NCBI RefSeq assembly: GCF_037042905.1
Contig: NC_087247.1
Span: forward strand, 40,213,920 to 40,277,919
DNA from: Lytechinus pictus
Taxonomy: Eukaryota > Echinodermata > Echinoidea > Temnopleuroida > Toxopneustidae
Reading direction: 5' to 3'
DNA length: 64,000 nt
The notes beneath the pieces were generated by a model. It did no database searches. It saw only the letters and a program-made list of their open reading frames with translations, and had not been told where the DNA came from. The position numbers and the translations under genes are program-made. This document shows positions 14,501 through 23,900 of this stretch, one piece after another (within the stretch, counting starts at the first letter, position 1; every line of letters begins with the position of its first letter).

Positions 14501-17255
14501 AAGACCGATTTCCAAATGAAAATAATACACATAAAAACACATCTTTAGGTGAGTACATCACAGTCCCACATGTGCATTTGTATGTATGTTGTTACTTGGT
14601 TTCTTTCAAAGCTGTGTCTTTTCCGGTCTTTTCTAGCCAAAAATAAACAGACAGTTACTTTCTTTCTTGTTTATAAATGATTTCTTAAACAACTCTTGAG
14701 AAAGTAAATACTTTGAGAAGGCATTTCATTCATATGAAATGTGAATTTTTCCAACATTTTGGCAAATTTAGGGAAGGAATTTTCTCACACTTTTTTTTGC
14801 CGTTTTATTATTTTCTTTCATTTTTTTTGACAGTGGTTAAACCATTTATACCCACTTATTCATTTTTGATGTTTTTCTTTATATTTTTCGGGCCACCAAA
14901 CTTTAATATCGGGCCACCAAAAAAAATTATTTGAAGGTTTTGGTGGCCCGAACGGGCCACCACCAAAAAAAGTTAATGTGGAGCCTTGGCTATGCCTTTG
15001 AACAGAAATTTGAGTGTAAAAGTGGGGGTCCCCTCCACGGCACATACCCACCAAGCATTATATACTGAGTGCCCCCCCCCCCCCCCGGGTTACCGCTAAT
15101 TCCTTTCAAATGATGATCAAAACATAGGCATCCTCGATCCTTTCGTTGGTCATCATAAGCTGCCATCTTGGATGACGTTATCATCCTTACAGACGTATTT
15201 ACCAGTCGCCATATATCGCGATACCTGCCCCTGCGTTGCGCTTGTCTATGTGCGTTCGTTCAGAACTTTTCGCTCGCATTTGATTGGCCAGGATATAGAA
15301 AATTCTAATCAGAAAGCCTTGATAAAAGCCTAACTCAACTAACGTAGAGGGCAGCAACATACAAATTTAAAATAAAGGAATAAATCATCGGTAACATATA
15401 TTTTCGAATTTTATTAGAAAATTTGTTGTAACAAAAGAAAGATTATAGTCTAACAAAAATAAAGGCCATCGTTCAAGATAATATAATGTCATTTAGACCT
15501 TAAAAAAAAATTAAATCTAGACAAAACACGAAAGGCCCGAATTGGGAGAAATGATTACACACGAGGGCTCGCACTAACGTACTACTTTCGGTAAATGGGG
15601 ATGAGAGTTAAGTGTCAGAAATCAAAGGTCTCCAAACATGTGATACTAACCAATTTTATGGCATTTTAACCTCCATTTGATACAATTATCTTACATGTAC
15701 CTTTGTCTGCTTGATTTCTTTTCTAAAGCTTTGCAGAACGATCGTGACATGCAAATTAGGGTCACAATTTTTCACGACACTTTTTTTCAGCCGAGCGCGC
15801 ACTAGTCTATCGTCATGGAATTTTGAGATCACGATACAAGCAAAACCCTTGACCTACTTTATAATTCTGTAAAGCGAATTTGACTTTGGGATCATGACGC
15901 TCGCGTCCGTAACGTTGGGGAAGTACAATAAGAAACAAGATGGCGGCGTAAACATCGGGCAAGTCTCTTCCGTCTTTTCACAATATTTTTTCATTTTTTT
16001 GATGAATTCTTGTTTTAAAAATAACAACGAGAGCGTAGAAATGTCGGAAATGAAGTTTTATCCCATGTACATGATTTAGAGCTAGATCTTTTAGAAGGAA
16101 AGTAGAAATCTCGGGGGTGAAAGTTTCAGGTTTTGGCTTCCATTGTGTGGGTCTATGGGATAGAAGGCCTGGCTTCATGAGAGTGACCTTACGTTAGTAA
16201 ATGATTTTTACTCTCTAGAAGCCGCCTGGCTAGGCCTTGCCAGGTTTTAAACTAACCCAGAGAGCTCCCGCCCGCGCAGCGGGCGGGAGCCCAGAAGCTT
16301 ACAGTGTATTTTACCATTGTCACCGGACTAGGGTGATTTATGGTCTAAATATTTCTCCAAATGAATTGTGAAAACGGAAAGTATACAATTACCACGATTA
16401 TATGGATGAAGGTCTAACGAGTGGCAGATTCCTGACATCTGGGCACAGTCTGGAACCTCAAAAAAACGAAAAGTTCTCTCCTTTTACCCAGTCTCGATCG
16501 GCCATTTTGTTACGATTTTTAACAAAAATGGCCGATCGAGACGGGGTAGAAGGAGAGAACTTTTCGTTTTTTTGAGGTTCCAGACTGTGCCCAGATGTCA
16601 GGAATCTGCCACTCGTTAGACCTTCATCCATATAATCGTGGTAATTGTATACTTTCTGTTTTCACAATTCATTTGGAGAAATATTTAGACCATAAATCAC
16701 CCTAGTCCGGTGAATATGGTCAAATACACGGTAAGCTTCTGGGCTCCCGCCCGCTGCGCGGGCGGGAGCTCTCTGGGTTAGTTTTAAACATGTTATTGTT
16801 AAACTTAGTTTTAGTTTTATTTTGTTGTAATAGTTCAAGTTGTATGAACTATGAAGCTGAAACTCTGTGTGTTCTGTTTCGGATCACTTTGTACAATACA
16901 TATTTTCAATTTAAATTACATGATTAAGGCATCTATTTTATGGTATATTGGGATGTCAAAATTATTTGGATAACCGGAAGTCAATTGTAATGGACAGCGG
17001 CGCAGCACGGACAGGTAGCGAAGACCACCAGGCAAGCCAGGCCAGAACGCTCCCGTGGATGAACTGTGCCTCGACCATAAAGGCGTAAGTGAGATATTCG
17101 ACATCCTTTTCCGCGTTCAATTTAGACACCTTTTAGGGCGTTACCAGTAAACTTGACAACAAGCCTCTGACTGCCAATGGTTACATATAAAGTGAAAATA
17201 CGATAAATATCGATTCACAAAGTTATTTTTTACTAAAATAAATAATACATACCAT
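4152..17255 (-). CDS. ARPC4: ARPC4, actin-related protein 2/3 complex subunit 4 (six coding exons)
   Basis: Joined coding exons, read from high to low coordinate: 17255-17253 (predicted), 8354-8236, 7656-7545, 6890-6795, 5482-5312, 4157-4152 (predicted). The four internal exons are in phase, have AG/GT borders and closely resemble vertebrate ARPC4 (p20-ARC), with stretches such as [31 protein letters not shown] and [24 protein letters not shown]4 forms, with ARPC2, the core heterodimer of the Arp2/3 complex, which nucleates branched actin filaments in the cytoplasm. Summed length is 1+40+37+32+57+1 = 168 residues, the human length. No frameshift or stop is seen. The internal exons are near certain; the Met-only first exon and the Phe-stop last exon rest on splice signals and the exact length fit. 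NEIL2 lies divergently about 5 kb away. Confidence 0.93.
4170..4455 (-). mobile_element. tRNA-derived SINE (copy 1)
   Basis: On the minus strand the head (about 4453-4383) is tRNA-like, with an A box (TGGCCGAGTGG) and a B box (GGTTCGATCCC), resembling a Leu/Ser tRNA. The body runs to a CTTT microsatellite tail at about 4190-4170. That tail supplies the pyrimidine tract of the predicted ARPC4 last acceptor. Confidence 0.75.
4556..4800 (-). mobile_element. tRNA-derived SINE (copy 2)
   Basis: The head at about 4797-4728 has an A box (TGGCCCAGTGG) and a perfect B box (GGGTTCGAATCCC). The body includes a TGCTGCACTCAACCCAGGTG motif, which I associate with echinoderm SINEs from memory. It lies in the last ARPC4 intron next to copy 1. 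Confidence 0.75.
5312..5482 (-). CDS. ARPC4: ARPC4 coding exon 5
   Basis: Acceptor TGTGCAG and donor AAG/GTAAGA. The 171 nt encode 57 residues from [16 protein letters not shown] to AEEFLKK. Only the C-terminal Phe of the family remains to be supplied. Confidence 0.96.
5690..6615. repeat. Diverged dispersed repeat region in ARPC4 intron
   Basis: The start (AACCCTCTTC, then CATCCGCA and TGTCGT words) recurs at about 8023-8080, and the CACTGTCGTATCTG word recurs near 6540. It contains the SINE tail at 6296-6445. Ends are unclear. Confidence 0.4.
6296..6445 (+). mobile_element. SINE 3' fragment with LINE-like tail
   Basis: The words GTAAAGCACTTTGAG and AAAAGCGCTATATAAA followed by (ATT)n are typical of the L2/CR1-like 3' tail shared by deuterostome SINEs. 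No tRNA head was found upstream, so it is a 5'-truncated copy. Confidence 0.6.
6795..6890 (-). CDS. ARPC4: ARPC4 coding exon 4
   Basis: Acceptor TTTCAG and donor GAG/GTAAGT. The 96 nt encode 32 residues, [12 protein letters not shown] through [10 protein letters not shown], phase 0 on both sides. Confidence 0.95.
7545..7656 (-). CDS. ARPC4: ARPC4 coding exon 3
   Basis: Acceptor TACAG and donor CAG/GTTAGA. The 112 nt encode 37 residues beginning [16 protein letters not shown] and ending ISIAIKQ, after one base completing the shared Arg codon. Confidence 0.95.
8098..8194 (+). repeat. Solo arm of a foldback element (family K)
   Basis: Matches the right arm of the foldback at 38094-38694 (TTATTTTACATCC ... 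GGGTGGACTTG), with no opposing arm nearby. Confidence 0.5.
8236..8354 (-). CDS. ARPC4: ARPC4 coding exon 2
   Basis: Acceptor TTTTAG before 8354 and donor CAG/GTGAGC after 8236. The 119 nt encode the N-terminal [20 protein letters not shown] region through NKPEVEVR, whose Arg codon is completed by the next exon. Confidence 0.93.
8366..8625. repeat. Compound trinucleotide microsatellite
   Basis: Successive blocks of (AAT), (ACC), (ACT), (AAT), (AGT) and (AAT) repeats lie just upstream (minus sense) of ARPC4 exon 2. Long reading frames of Asn/Thr or Ile/Ser/Gly here are artefacts. Confidence 0.9.
9450..9770 (+). repeat. Poly-G-bearing repeat, family F copy 2
   Basis: Starts AACCCTAAAAGACC, then a run of 10 G, a C run, and a unique part shared with the window start (GACTTTTTACTTTCAA). 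The right end is not defined. Confidence 0.45.
9814..10948 (+). mobile_element. Minisatellite-cored Helentron-like element, family A copy 1
   Basis: The 5' end AACAACTGG is followed 22 nt later by GTCTCACCTGCAT. The 3' end carries the inverted counterpart (GCAGGCGAGAC) inside a hairpin, then a run of A. The core has about six tandem monomers of 152-162 bp marked by GATACTTGATTA (about 9998, 10163, 10315, 10471, 10624, 10786). Most monomers hold TGACCTTTGACCTTGGTCA and a TCATGTGACC motif. It has no coding capacity. Confidence 0.7.
11220..11344 (-). repeat. Poly-G-bearing repeat, family F copy 3
   Basis: The minus strand begins AACCCTAAAAGAGCCGGG, with C and G runs and GGATTCTGCCCCCC, matching copy 2. 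It probably continues to about 11020. Confidence 0.45.
11345..13025. other. ARPC4 intron 1 stretch, nothing recognised
   Basis: AT-rich with a run of 13 C near 11688. I see no coding exon, RNA gene or clear transposon end. Confidence 0.4.
13030..13195 (-). mobile_element. tRNA-derived SINE (copy 3, different tRNA)
   Basis: On the minus strand the head at about 13190-13131 has an A box (TAGCTCAGTCGG) and a B box (GGTTCGATTCC). It is a different tRNA class from the SINEs at 4.2-4.8 kb. Confidence 0.65.
13318..13719. mobile_element. Non-autonomous transposon-like repeat, family G copy 1
   Basis: Shares start (GGTCCCAGACC) and end (TTTAATGTGGAGCCCTG) with the copy at 17467-19690, plus internal ACTGGTCYGACATGA words in both orientations. 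Its first terminal bases are diverged. Confidence 0.55.
13982..14989. mobile_element. Non-autonomous transposon-like repeat, family G copy 3
   Basis: Imperfect terminal inverted repeats CCAAGGCTCGACATTAGC and its near complement ending CCTTGG, with CTATG on both sides as a possible target duplication. The interior around 14460-14620 matches 18030-18140 of the copy at 17.5 kb. Short GGGCCACC words occur near both ends. Confidence 0.6.
14990..16244. other. ARPC4 intron 1 stretch with a C16 run
   Basis: A GAGTG-C16-GGG segment at about 15068-15090 resembles the end of the hAT-like elements at 51-54 kb and may be a relic of one. CpG-containing sequence around 15190-15300 and 15890-15960 could be regulatory. 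No coding exon was recognised. Confidence 0.35.
16252..16781. mobile_element. 530-bp near-perfect palindrome (foldback/MITE)
   Basis: Begins CTAACCCAGAGAGC and ends with its exact complement; arms of about 255 bp differ at only about five positions around a short centre near 16516. TTTTAAA directly repeated at 16245-16251 and 16782-16788 looks like the target duplication. Each arm also has a GC-rich hairpin (GCTCCCGCCCGC) near its outer end. Confidence 0.85.
17253..17255 (-). CDS. ARPC4: ARPC4 predicted first coding exon (start codon only)
   Basis: The next exon opens in frame 0 with Ala-Ala-Thr-Leu-Arg-Pro, so only a Met codon is missing relative to the family. On the minus strand an ATG is followed directly by GTATGT, a good donor, after a CpG-containing stretch (about 17256-17420) that would be 5' UTR. 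It would leave an 8.9-kb intron after the start codon. Other ATG-GT pairs exist in the interval, so this is a best guess. Confidence 0.45.
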
Positions 17256-17462
17256 CTTTTATCGCACTTCCTACACTACCAGGATCGGAAACGCCCGGTC
17301 ATCAGCACGAAATGCCTCTCCTGATTTCAACTCAGAGGGAGCCAAACAAGAGTGATCAAACCCAAACAACGACGAAAATGTGGTGGGGAAGCAATCGAGA
17401 AGATGCGTAGAATGTGGGAGGAACGAATATAGTATAACCATAGAGATGTATACATCTCTATG
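17256..17462 (-). promoter_or_regulatory. ARPC4: Candidate ARPC4 promoter / 5' UTR
   Basis: A less AT-rich, CpG-containing stretch directly upstream (minus sense) of the predicted start codon. It ends at a 24-bp perfect palindrome (17439-17462). No TATA box is obvious. Confidence 0.35.
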
Positions 17463-17466
17463 ACTG

Positions 17467-19265
17467 CAGGGCTCGACACTAGCGCCGGTCCGACGGTCCC
17501 AGACCGGTAAAAATCACTGTCGGACCGGTAGATTTTCAGAAATAGCAAGATTTACTGGTCCGACATGACCAGTAAAAAATATTGTCGGGCCAGTAATTTT
17601 TCCAAAAATAGCAAGATTTATGGGTCCGACATAAACAGTAATAAAAACTATTGTTGGGCCAGTAACTTTTTCAGAAATGGTCAAATTCGCTAGTCCAACA
17701 TAAACATGAAAAATATTCCATGACTCAAATTGCGAACCCTTTTCCTCCCGTTGAATTCTGGCATTCACACACAGAACACACACAGAATGAATCGCATGCA
17801 ATTTTGATAGGGTAACATACAGTGTACACGTGGCTAGCCAGCCACACAGCCCACATGGTAAATTTCCTACTGGCTGCACGGACGAAGCTTGCTTGGCTAA
17901 CCTCTGGCAGAAATCTCTCACAGAACTGTCAAAATTCACATTTCACACTAATGAAAAGCTCTTATAATGTCCATATTTCCTAAAAAATTGCCAAAATTGG
18001 GGTAACTCTGTCATTTGTAAGCAGTAAAAGGAGAAATTTTCACTTCTGTTTTAGTTCAAAGAGATCGGGTTTCGAGTGATATCGTCTGAATACATGATAG
18101 CCCCACATATGCATTTGTGTGTGTGTTGATACACTTGGTTTCTTTTGTAGCTAGTACTAGTATATTTTAATTGAGCCAAAAAGAAACTGATAATTTATTT
18201 ATGATGATAGTTTTAGCTTTCTTCCTTTGTTTTCTTTCAATCTTTCTTTCCTTCTTTCTTTTCAATCTTTCTTTGTTTCTTCCCTCTCTTCTTTTACTGT
18301 CTTTCTTTTTTAATTTTCCCTTTTTCTTTGTCTTTTGTTCTTTCATTCTTTCTGTCCTGTTAATATTTTTCTCTATTTCTAATGCTCTTTCTTTTTCTTT
18401 CTTTTTTGATTTCCTTCTTTCTTTAATTCTTGAGTCCATCCATCCTATATTTATCTCTTCTTTCTTTCTTAATTTCCTTCCTTCTTTTCCCCTTTCTTTC
18501 CTTCATTCTTTGTTACTTTCTATCTTTCCTCATTCCATCCATCCTTTCTTTACCCTTTCTTGTTTTTATTCCTTCTTTCAGCCCTTTCTCTCTTTCATTC
18601 CTTCCTTTCTTCTTTGTCTTTTGTTCTTTCTTTTTCCCCTTTGTTCCATCTATCCTTTTACCTTTTCTTTCTTCCTTTTATTTACTGCTTGCTTCCTTTC
18701 CTTTCTTTCTTTGAAGTTTGGTCTTTCTTTTTTGTTCTTCCTTTCATTTATTCTTTTACATTTTCTTTCTTTTTTTTATATTGCTTGCTTGCTTCCTTCC
18801 TTCTTTATTCCTTCCCAACATTCCTTTTTCCTTCTATCATTTTCCCTTTTCTTGATTTCTTCCTTCTTTCAATCCTTTATTTCTGTTTTCCTTCTTTCCA
18901 TCTCTCCTTTTACCCTTTCTTTCTTTTTTTATTCCTTCTTTCCTTCTTTCTTTCATTACTTTGTCTTTTGTTCTTTCTTTCTATATTGATTGCTTCATTT
19001 CTTTCCTTCTTTCCTTCATTCTTTTTTTCTTTTGTTCTTTCTTTCCTTCCTTTCCTTCTTTGGTTTTTTTTCCTTCCTTCACATTTTTTCTTTACTTTTT
19101 TCTTCCTTCGTTTCTTTTATTCTTTCTTTTTTCCTTCTTTCCATCTCTCCTTTTACCCTTTCTTTCTTGTTTTATTGCTTCTTTCCTTTTTCTTTTTTCA
19201 TTACTTTCTGTCTTTTGTTTTTTTCTTTCTTTATTGCTTGCATCATTTCTTTCCTTCTTTTTTTT

Positions 19266-19297
<32 letters not shown>

Positions 19298-19690
19298 TCC
19301 TTCCTTTTTTTCTTTCGTTCTTTCTTTCTTATTTTTGTTCTTTCTTTCCTTCCTTTCCTTCTTTCTTTCTTTAGTTCTTTCTTTTTTTCCTTCCTTCACA
19401 TCTATCCTTTCTTTACCTTTGCTTTTTTCTTCCTTCCTTCCTTTCTTTTATTCTTTCTTCCTTTCTTTCTTTTTGTCTTTCATTCATTCATTCCTTCATT
19501 TTTTTTTGGGGGGGGGGGGTAACAAGAAAGGACAGCAAAATAAACTCACACCTTTTTTTAATGTTTTCTTTATTTTTTGGGACCAGTAGATTTTAGGTTC
19601 GGACCAGTAAAAAATTGAAAAACTGGGTATCTACTGGTCCGACATGAATAGGTTGGACCAGTAGAAAAAAAGGGTTAGTGTGGAGCCCTG
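17467..19690. mobile_element. Transposon-like repeat, family G copy 2, with large CTTT expansion
   Basis: Terminal inverted repeats CAGGGCTCGACACTA and its complement with one mismatch. Subterminal GGTCCGACATGACCAGT words occur at both ends. The interior is homologous to 14460-14620 but is interrupted by pyrimidine repeats. Confidence 0.65.
18210..19505 (+). repeat. 1.3-kb CTTT/CCTT polypyrimidine tract
   Basis: Almost uninterrupted C/T on the plus strand, built from CTTT, CTTC and CCTT words and ending in a poly-G run at about 19508. Long reading frames rich in Ser, Phe and Leu, or in Lys and Glu on the other strand, are artefacts. Confidence 0.95.
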
Positions 19691-22232
19691 CTATGAGTAT
19701 AACCAAAATATAAAGCAATAAGTAAAAAAAAAATATATTCATATAACACGTGAGAGTTAAAGGGAGCTTGAATAAAAAGCTATCATGGCAGTCTTAATTC
19801 GATATTAATTATTTTACAAAGGGGGAGGGCCTCGTCATACCGGAAATAGGAACGCTCTAGAATTAAAAATTAAGTACATCGGGGGCCGGGGGTATATTTT
19901 GCCGTAGGAGAAGGAAACTATTAAAAATTACAACTTGATCTATTTGGGAGCAGATTCTATTCTTGTCTGCGGGGTAGGGTGAGGGCTGAAAATTTTTCAT
20001 CCACGTTTACCCTTTTTGTTTGTTTGTCTCTCTGTACGTCTGTTTTTACAGTGTTTATTTTTTTACTATTTTTTTGGGGGGGTGGTCATCCTTAAGACTG
20101 GAACTAAAATCGATGTACATGCCTTTGTTTACGAACTACCCTAACTTGCCATAAGTAGGCATATATTTTGTCCCATTTACACTAGAATTAATCTTTGATT
20201 TTTTTTGTAGATAAAGTTACTTTGTTAGTTGTACGTCTTAAATGTTCTAAATAAGGCCGTATGATATTTCGATATTGTGAAAAAAAATGTTAATGATATA
20301 GGTACCTGATGAAGGGTCTCGAATGGCTTATGCACAGAGTCAATACATTATTCATCAAGTAGATTCTTTACAATTGACACAAACTGTGTAATGTGTAATT
20401 ATTCATTGTGTATAATGTAATCGTCAAATCAAAGATTCGGGGATCGAGGACATATATCAAGCTTATTCACCTAAAAAATAAATGAAGGAAAATATAGAAG
20501 CTTGTTTCGAGCCAGAGGAAGGATGTAAAAATAGAGTTTCTAACTGTATACAAAGTACAGGCTTTGTTGCAAACATCGACCCCCTGGCGGCCTTTTCACA
20601 CGACTGCCGGGGCGCGACGTTATACTCAACAGGCATCATTCAGCCCATCCGGCATTAAACAGGGGCCACAAACAATACAACATTTGATTAGATCTTTTGT
20701 TATTGTCTGTTGTATACAGTATCGGACACGTCCAAGCGAAGAGTGCGGGAGCGTTGGTCAACTCTCTGGACATACGAAAGGTCAAGATATAAGTGTATTG
20801 GTGAAGTGCTAAAGGAACTGATGCCGAAATCTGTAGGAGGTGACCGATGAATGTTCTGCTCGCTTTTTGTAAGTCGAAAATGCGTTGTAGGGTCAAGAGA
20901 ATATCGTAATATGATTGTTGTGGTCGTCGGCATGGTCGAGTTGCATTTTTTGGTCATTTGCAATTACACGTGGAGCCGGGACGTGGAGTCACTCCTATAC
21001 AGAACCTACAGAAGTCCTCTGGAGTAGTCCACAAGCGACTGCATCAGCTGGATCCACATCCTGACTTATGGATCCTGCTGAGTATTGTCGTAGAAGTAGA
21101 AGCCCTGGTCGAACTTGACCATATCTATTTACATGTATAAGGGTAGACGCCGGGTAGACGCTGTGCAACGCCAATTCAACTTCAACAGCAACTTTGTGAT
21201 AAACGAAAATGATTCATGTTTAATTGTTTAAGGATTTTTCTTATATATTATTTGTTAATTTTGGGGGGCGTATTTGTTTTTATGTCACCGATATTATCAA
21301 AAAAAGTACAGAAGACCGATATCAGGAGTTAGATGAAACTCAAAGCATATCCATAAAGTCGGTCGTTATGTTAGTCTCTACTTGCCCAGGCCTTGAATCA
21401 TGAAAGATTATCTTCAGGTTTTTATCTTCATGATTGATATTTTCAGTGGGGGGGGGGGGGGTGGCATATCTTTCATGGCCTACATATCCGGGCTATATAC
21501 TGTATGCATGATGCAGATCTAGTGCGAAGCGCGATCGTGCTGAAAATGTTTGATACTGTCCTGAAAAGAGAATGTTTTAAGCACATGTTTGACTTGTATG
21601 AAAATGTGAATATATCTTACTTTGATGTGCAAGCGTAAGCTGATTTTTTTTATATCCAGATCTGAACATGCCGAAAAGGACATTTTAAGCACCCTTTTCC
21701 ATTAGTGAGATCATGAACAGGATGCATTCGTATCTCAAAAAAAAAACTGCGAAGCGCGAGCGAAAATTTATTATTTCCTTTAGTGACCTTATTTATTTCT
21801 TCCAGTTTCCTATTGCCCCATGTCCTTATTTTATCCACTTAACTTCTTACACTTGTCTTTTTTTTCTTCTTTTTATCATCATTATTTTAATTCTCCCCTT
21901 CTTATCCCTTTTTCCATTTTCCCTTTGCGCGACGTCAATGGGAGGGTGCGGCCCCGGGGTGCGGCTATAATATACTCATTCGCCTGCCCCTAGATTTGCA
22001 TATACGTTTATACTAATCGATAATTTTATGTATACTATAGATACATCATAATACATTGGTATTAGTATGATAGATCCAATCATCATCGCTGATGATTAAA
22101 ATTTTTTTTTTCAGATGAATTTGAAGGGGGGGGGCTATATAGGTGTCGAATTTTAAAATTATACCGCAGTTTTCTGGCACAGGCATGTTTGTCTTTCAAA
22201 TTATATTCACAAATGTCTATTGTTGATTGCAG
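19691..22232. other. ARPC4-NEIL2 intergenic region
   Basis: About 2.5 kb with poly-G runs (21448, 22126) and CpG-containing stretches at 20570-21180 that could hold the NEIL2 promoter or an untranslated exon. I could not identify coding exons. An acceptor (TGTTGATTGCAG, AG at 22231-22232) just before the NEIL2 start suggests a 5' UTR intron ending here. Confidence 0.4.
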
Positions 22233-22251
22233 GTGTGTCGCCGGCAGCATC

Positions 22252-23690
22252 ATGCCCGAAGGTCCGAGCGTTAGACGGTGGGGTAACATCGCTCGTCAAT
22301 TCCTCAAGAAACGCATCAAGGAAGTGAAAGGAGTCAGCAAAGTTATGGAACGCGAGAGATGGAGAGGTGCATTCATCAACGATGTTGTCGTTTACGGCAA
22401 GCAGTTGTTTTTTCAACTCCTCAAAGAGGGTTTTTCGAAAGGGGACACAAGTGACAAGGAATTGGACACACCCAGGAGGAATAAAACGCGGAAGGTGCAT
22501 GATCATCGAGAAAAAGACCAAGATTACGGAGAAGACTCCATCTGGTATCGCTATCACTTCTTGATGTGGGGTAGCCTTCGCGCGAACGAATATAAAGAAC
22601 CTTCAAAGCGTTCGAAGAGAGCAAAAAGGTTAGACTCACCGAAAGCTCCGAATCCTATGGTCGAGTTTCTATTTGAAGATACGACATTTCTCGTTTTCTA
22701 CGGCGGCAGCATCCGTATTGTTGACGGACCATGCAAAGACGAAGGAACCGATGTTCTTTCCGAGACATTCGATGTCGAAAAGGCGACGGCAGCGCTACAG
22801 AAACCAATACCAGTATGCTATACCATCATGGACCAGACATACTTCGCAGGAGCTGGTAACATTGTCAAGAATGAAGTATTGTATGCATGTCGGAAGCATC
22901 CTCTTGAGCTAGGAAGTAATTTGACCCGAGATGAAGCAGTGCAACTCGCAACGGAAGTCTTGCGATTTACAAAGGACTGGTTAAAATGGGAGGAAGAGTT
23001 GACAGAGTACAAAAAATTTGGCTCCTGGTTAAAAATGTACTGGAAATTTAAATGTCCCGATGGTCATAAGACAATGAGAGGATTTTTGGAGATGAACTGA
23101 AGCGGATGACGACATGGTGTCCTGAATGTCAAAAACTGAGATATGAGAGTGATGTGTCAAAGAGCGAACTGGAAAACATCGGGAAATTCAGGAAGACTAC
23201 GCATGTAAAACGAATAAAGGAAGTTGCGCCCAATGATGATGATGATGTGAAACCATCAAACAAACTAAAATCGAAAAAGCTCTCTGGTAAAAGAGGAGCG
23301 AGAAATAACAAATCAACAAACAACATCTTAGGAATAACACAGGAAGATGATGATGATTTTTATCAAGTGTTTCGCACATCGTGTACATCAAAATCAAGAA
23401 AGTCTAGGAAAGTGTCAATGACAAGAGAGAAAACCATATCAGGCACATCCAAAGCTGAAGAAATAGATGACATTTTACACAGCTTTTCACCAAACAAGCA
23501 ATCGAGAAAGCGAAGACATTCGGAGATGGCCAACTCGGAACCGAATGAAAAAGACAAACATGCAGATGTCAAACATGAATGCCATCGTGGTCATGAGGGT
23601 GTTACAACAGGCACAAGAAAAAGTCTGAGATTGAGAGCCAAAGTTGAAAGTCAAGGAAACAAGAGTGAGAAATCGGTAAAGACAAAATAA
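22252..23690 (+). CDS. NEIL2: NEIL2-type DNA glycosylase/AP lyase, with one-base frameshift at 23083-23087
   Basis: Base-excision repair glycosylase of the Fpg/Nei family, acting on oxidised bases in the nucleus. The start is fixed by MPEGP: Pro2 is the Schiff-base nucleophile and Glu3 the general acid, as known for the family. Lys50 in the YGKQLF loop matches the NEIL2 lysine position. The H2TH region (PVCYTIMDQTYFAGAGNIVK) is at about residues 184-203. A CHCC zinc finger of NEIL2 type follows (CPDGH ... CPEC). The first frame stops at 23098, but the second half of the finger continues in another frame from about 23088, as if one T were missing from the T5 run at 23083-23087. The joined product would be about 479 residues against 332 in human, the excess being a Lys/Ser/Asp-rich tail with basic clusters. 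No coding introns are seen. NEIL1 is unlikely because it has no zinc-binding finger. Confidence 0.92.
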
Positions 23691-23900
23691 AGTTTCCCCT
23701 TAGCACATTTAACAAAACAAGGAAAGTTAGATAATGGCAAATGAAGCGATCAAACAAGATGTACTAGGTGAATATCTGATTGGACCGCAAATATCATATA
23801 AACTAAATGTATACAATGATGACTTTGATATAAATGGATTGTTTTTGAAAAATATACAGGGAATGATTATTATCGTGGGTGGGAAAATAAAAAGGAGCGA
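23691..23900 (+). other. NEIL2: NEIL2 3' UTR candidate
   Basis: AT-rich sequence after the stop codon, with an AATAAA at 23886-23891 as a plausible poly(A) signal. Confidence 0.4.

Noticed and set aside
18171-19589. Long open frames up to 320 codons
   Set aside because: They read through CTTT/CCTT repeats and give only Ser/Phe/Leu or Lys/Glu strings.
20564-21140. Overlapping open frames of 60-87 codons in a CpG-containing stretch
   Set aside because: No protein family recognised and no consistent frame. Kept only as a possible promoter or untranslated region of NEIL2.
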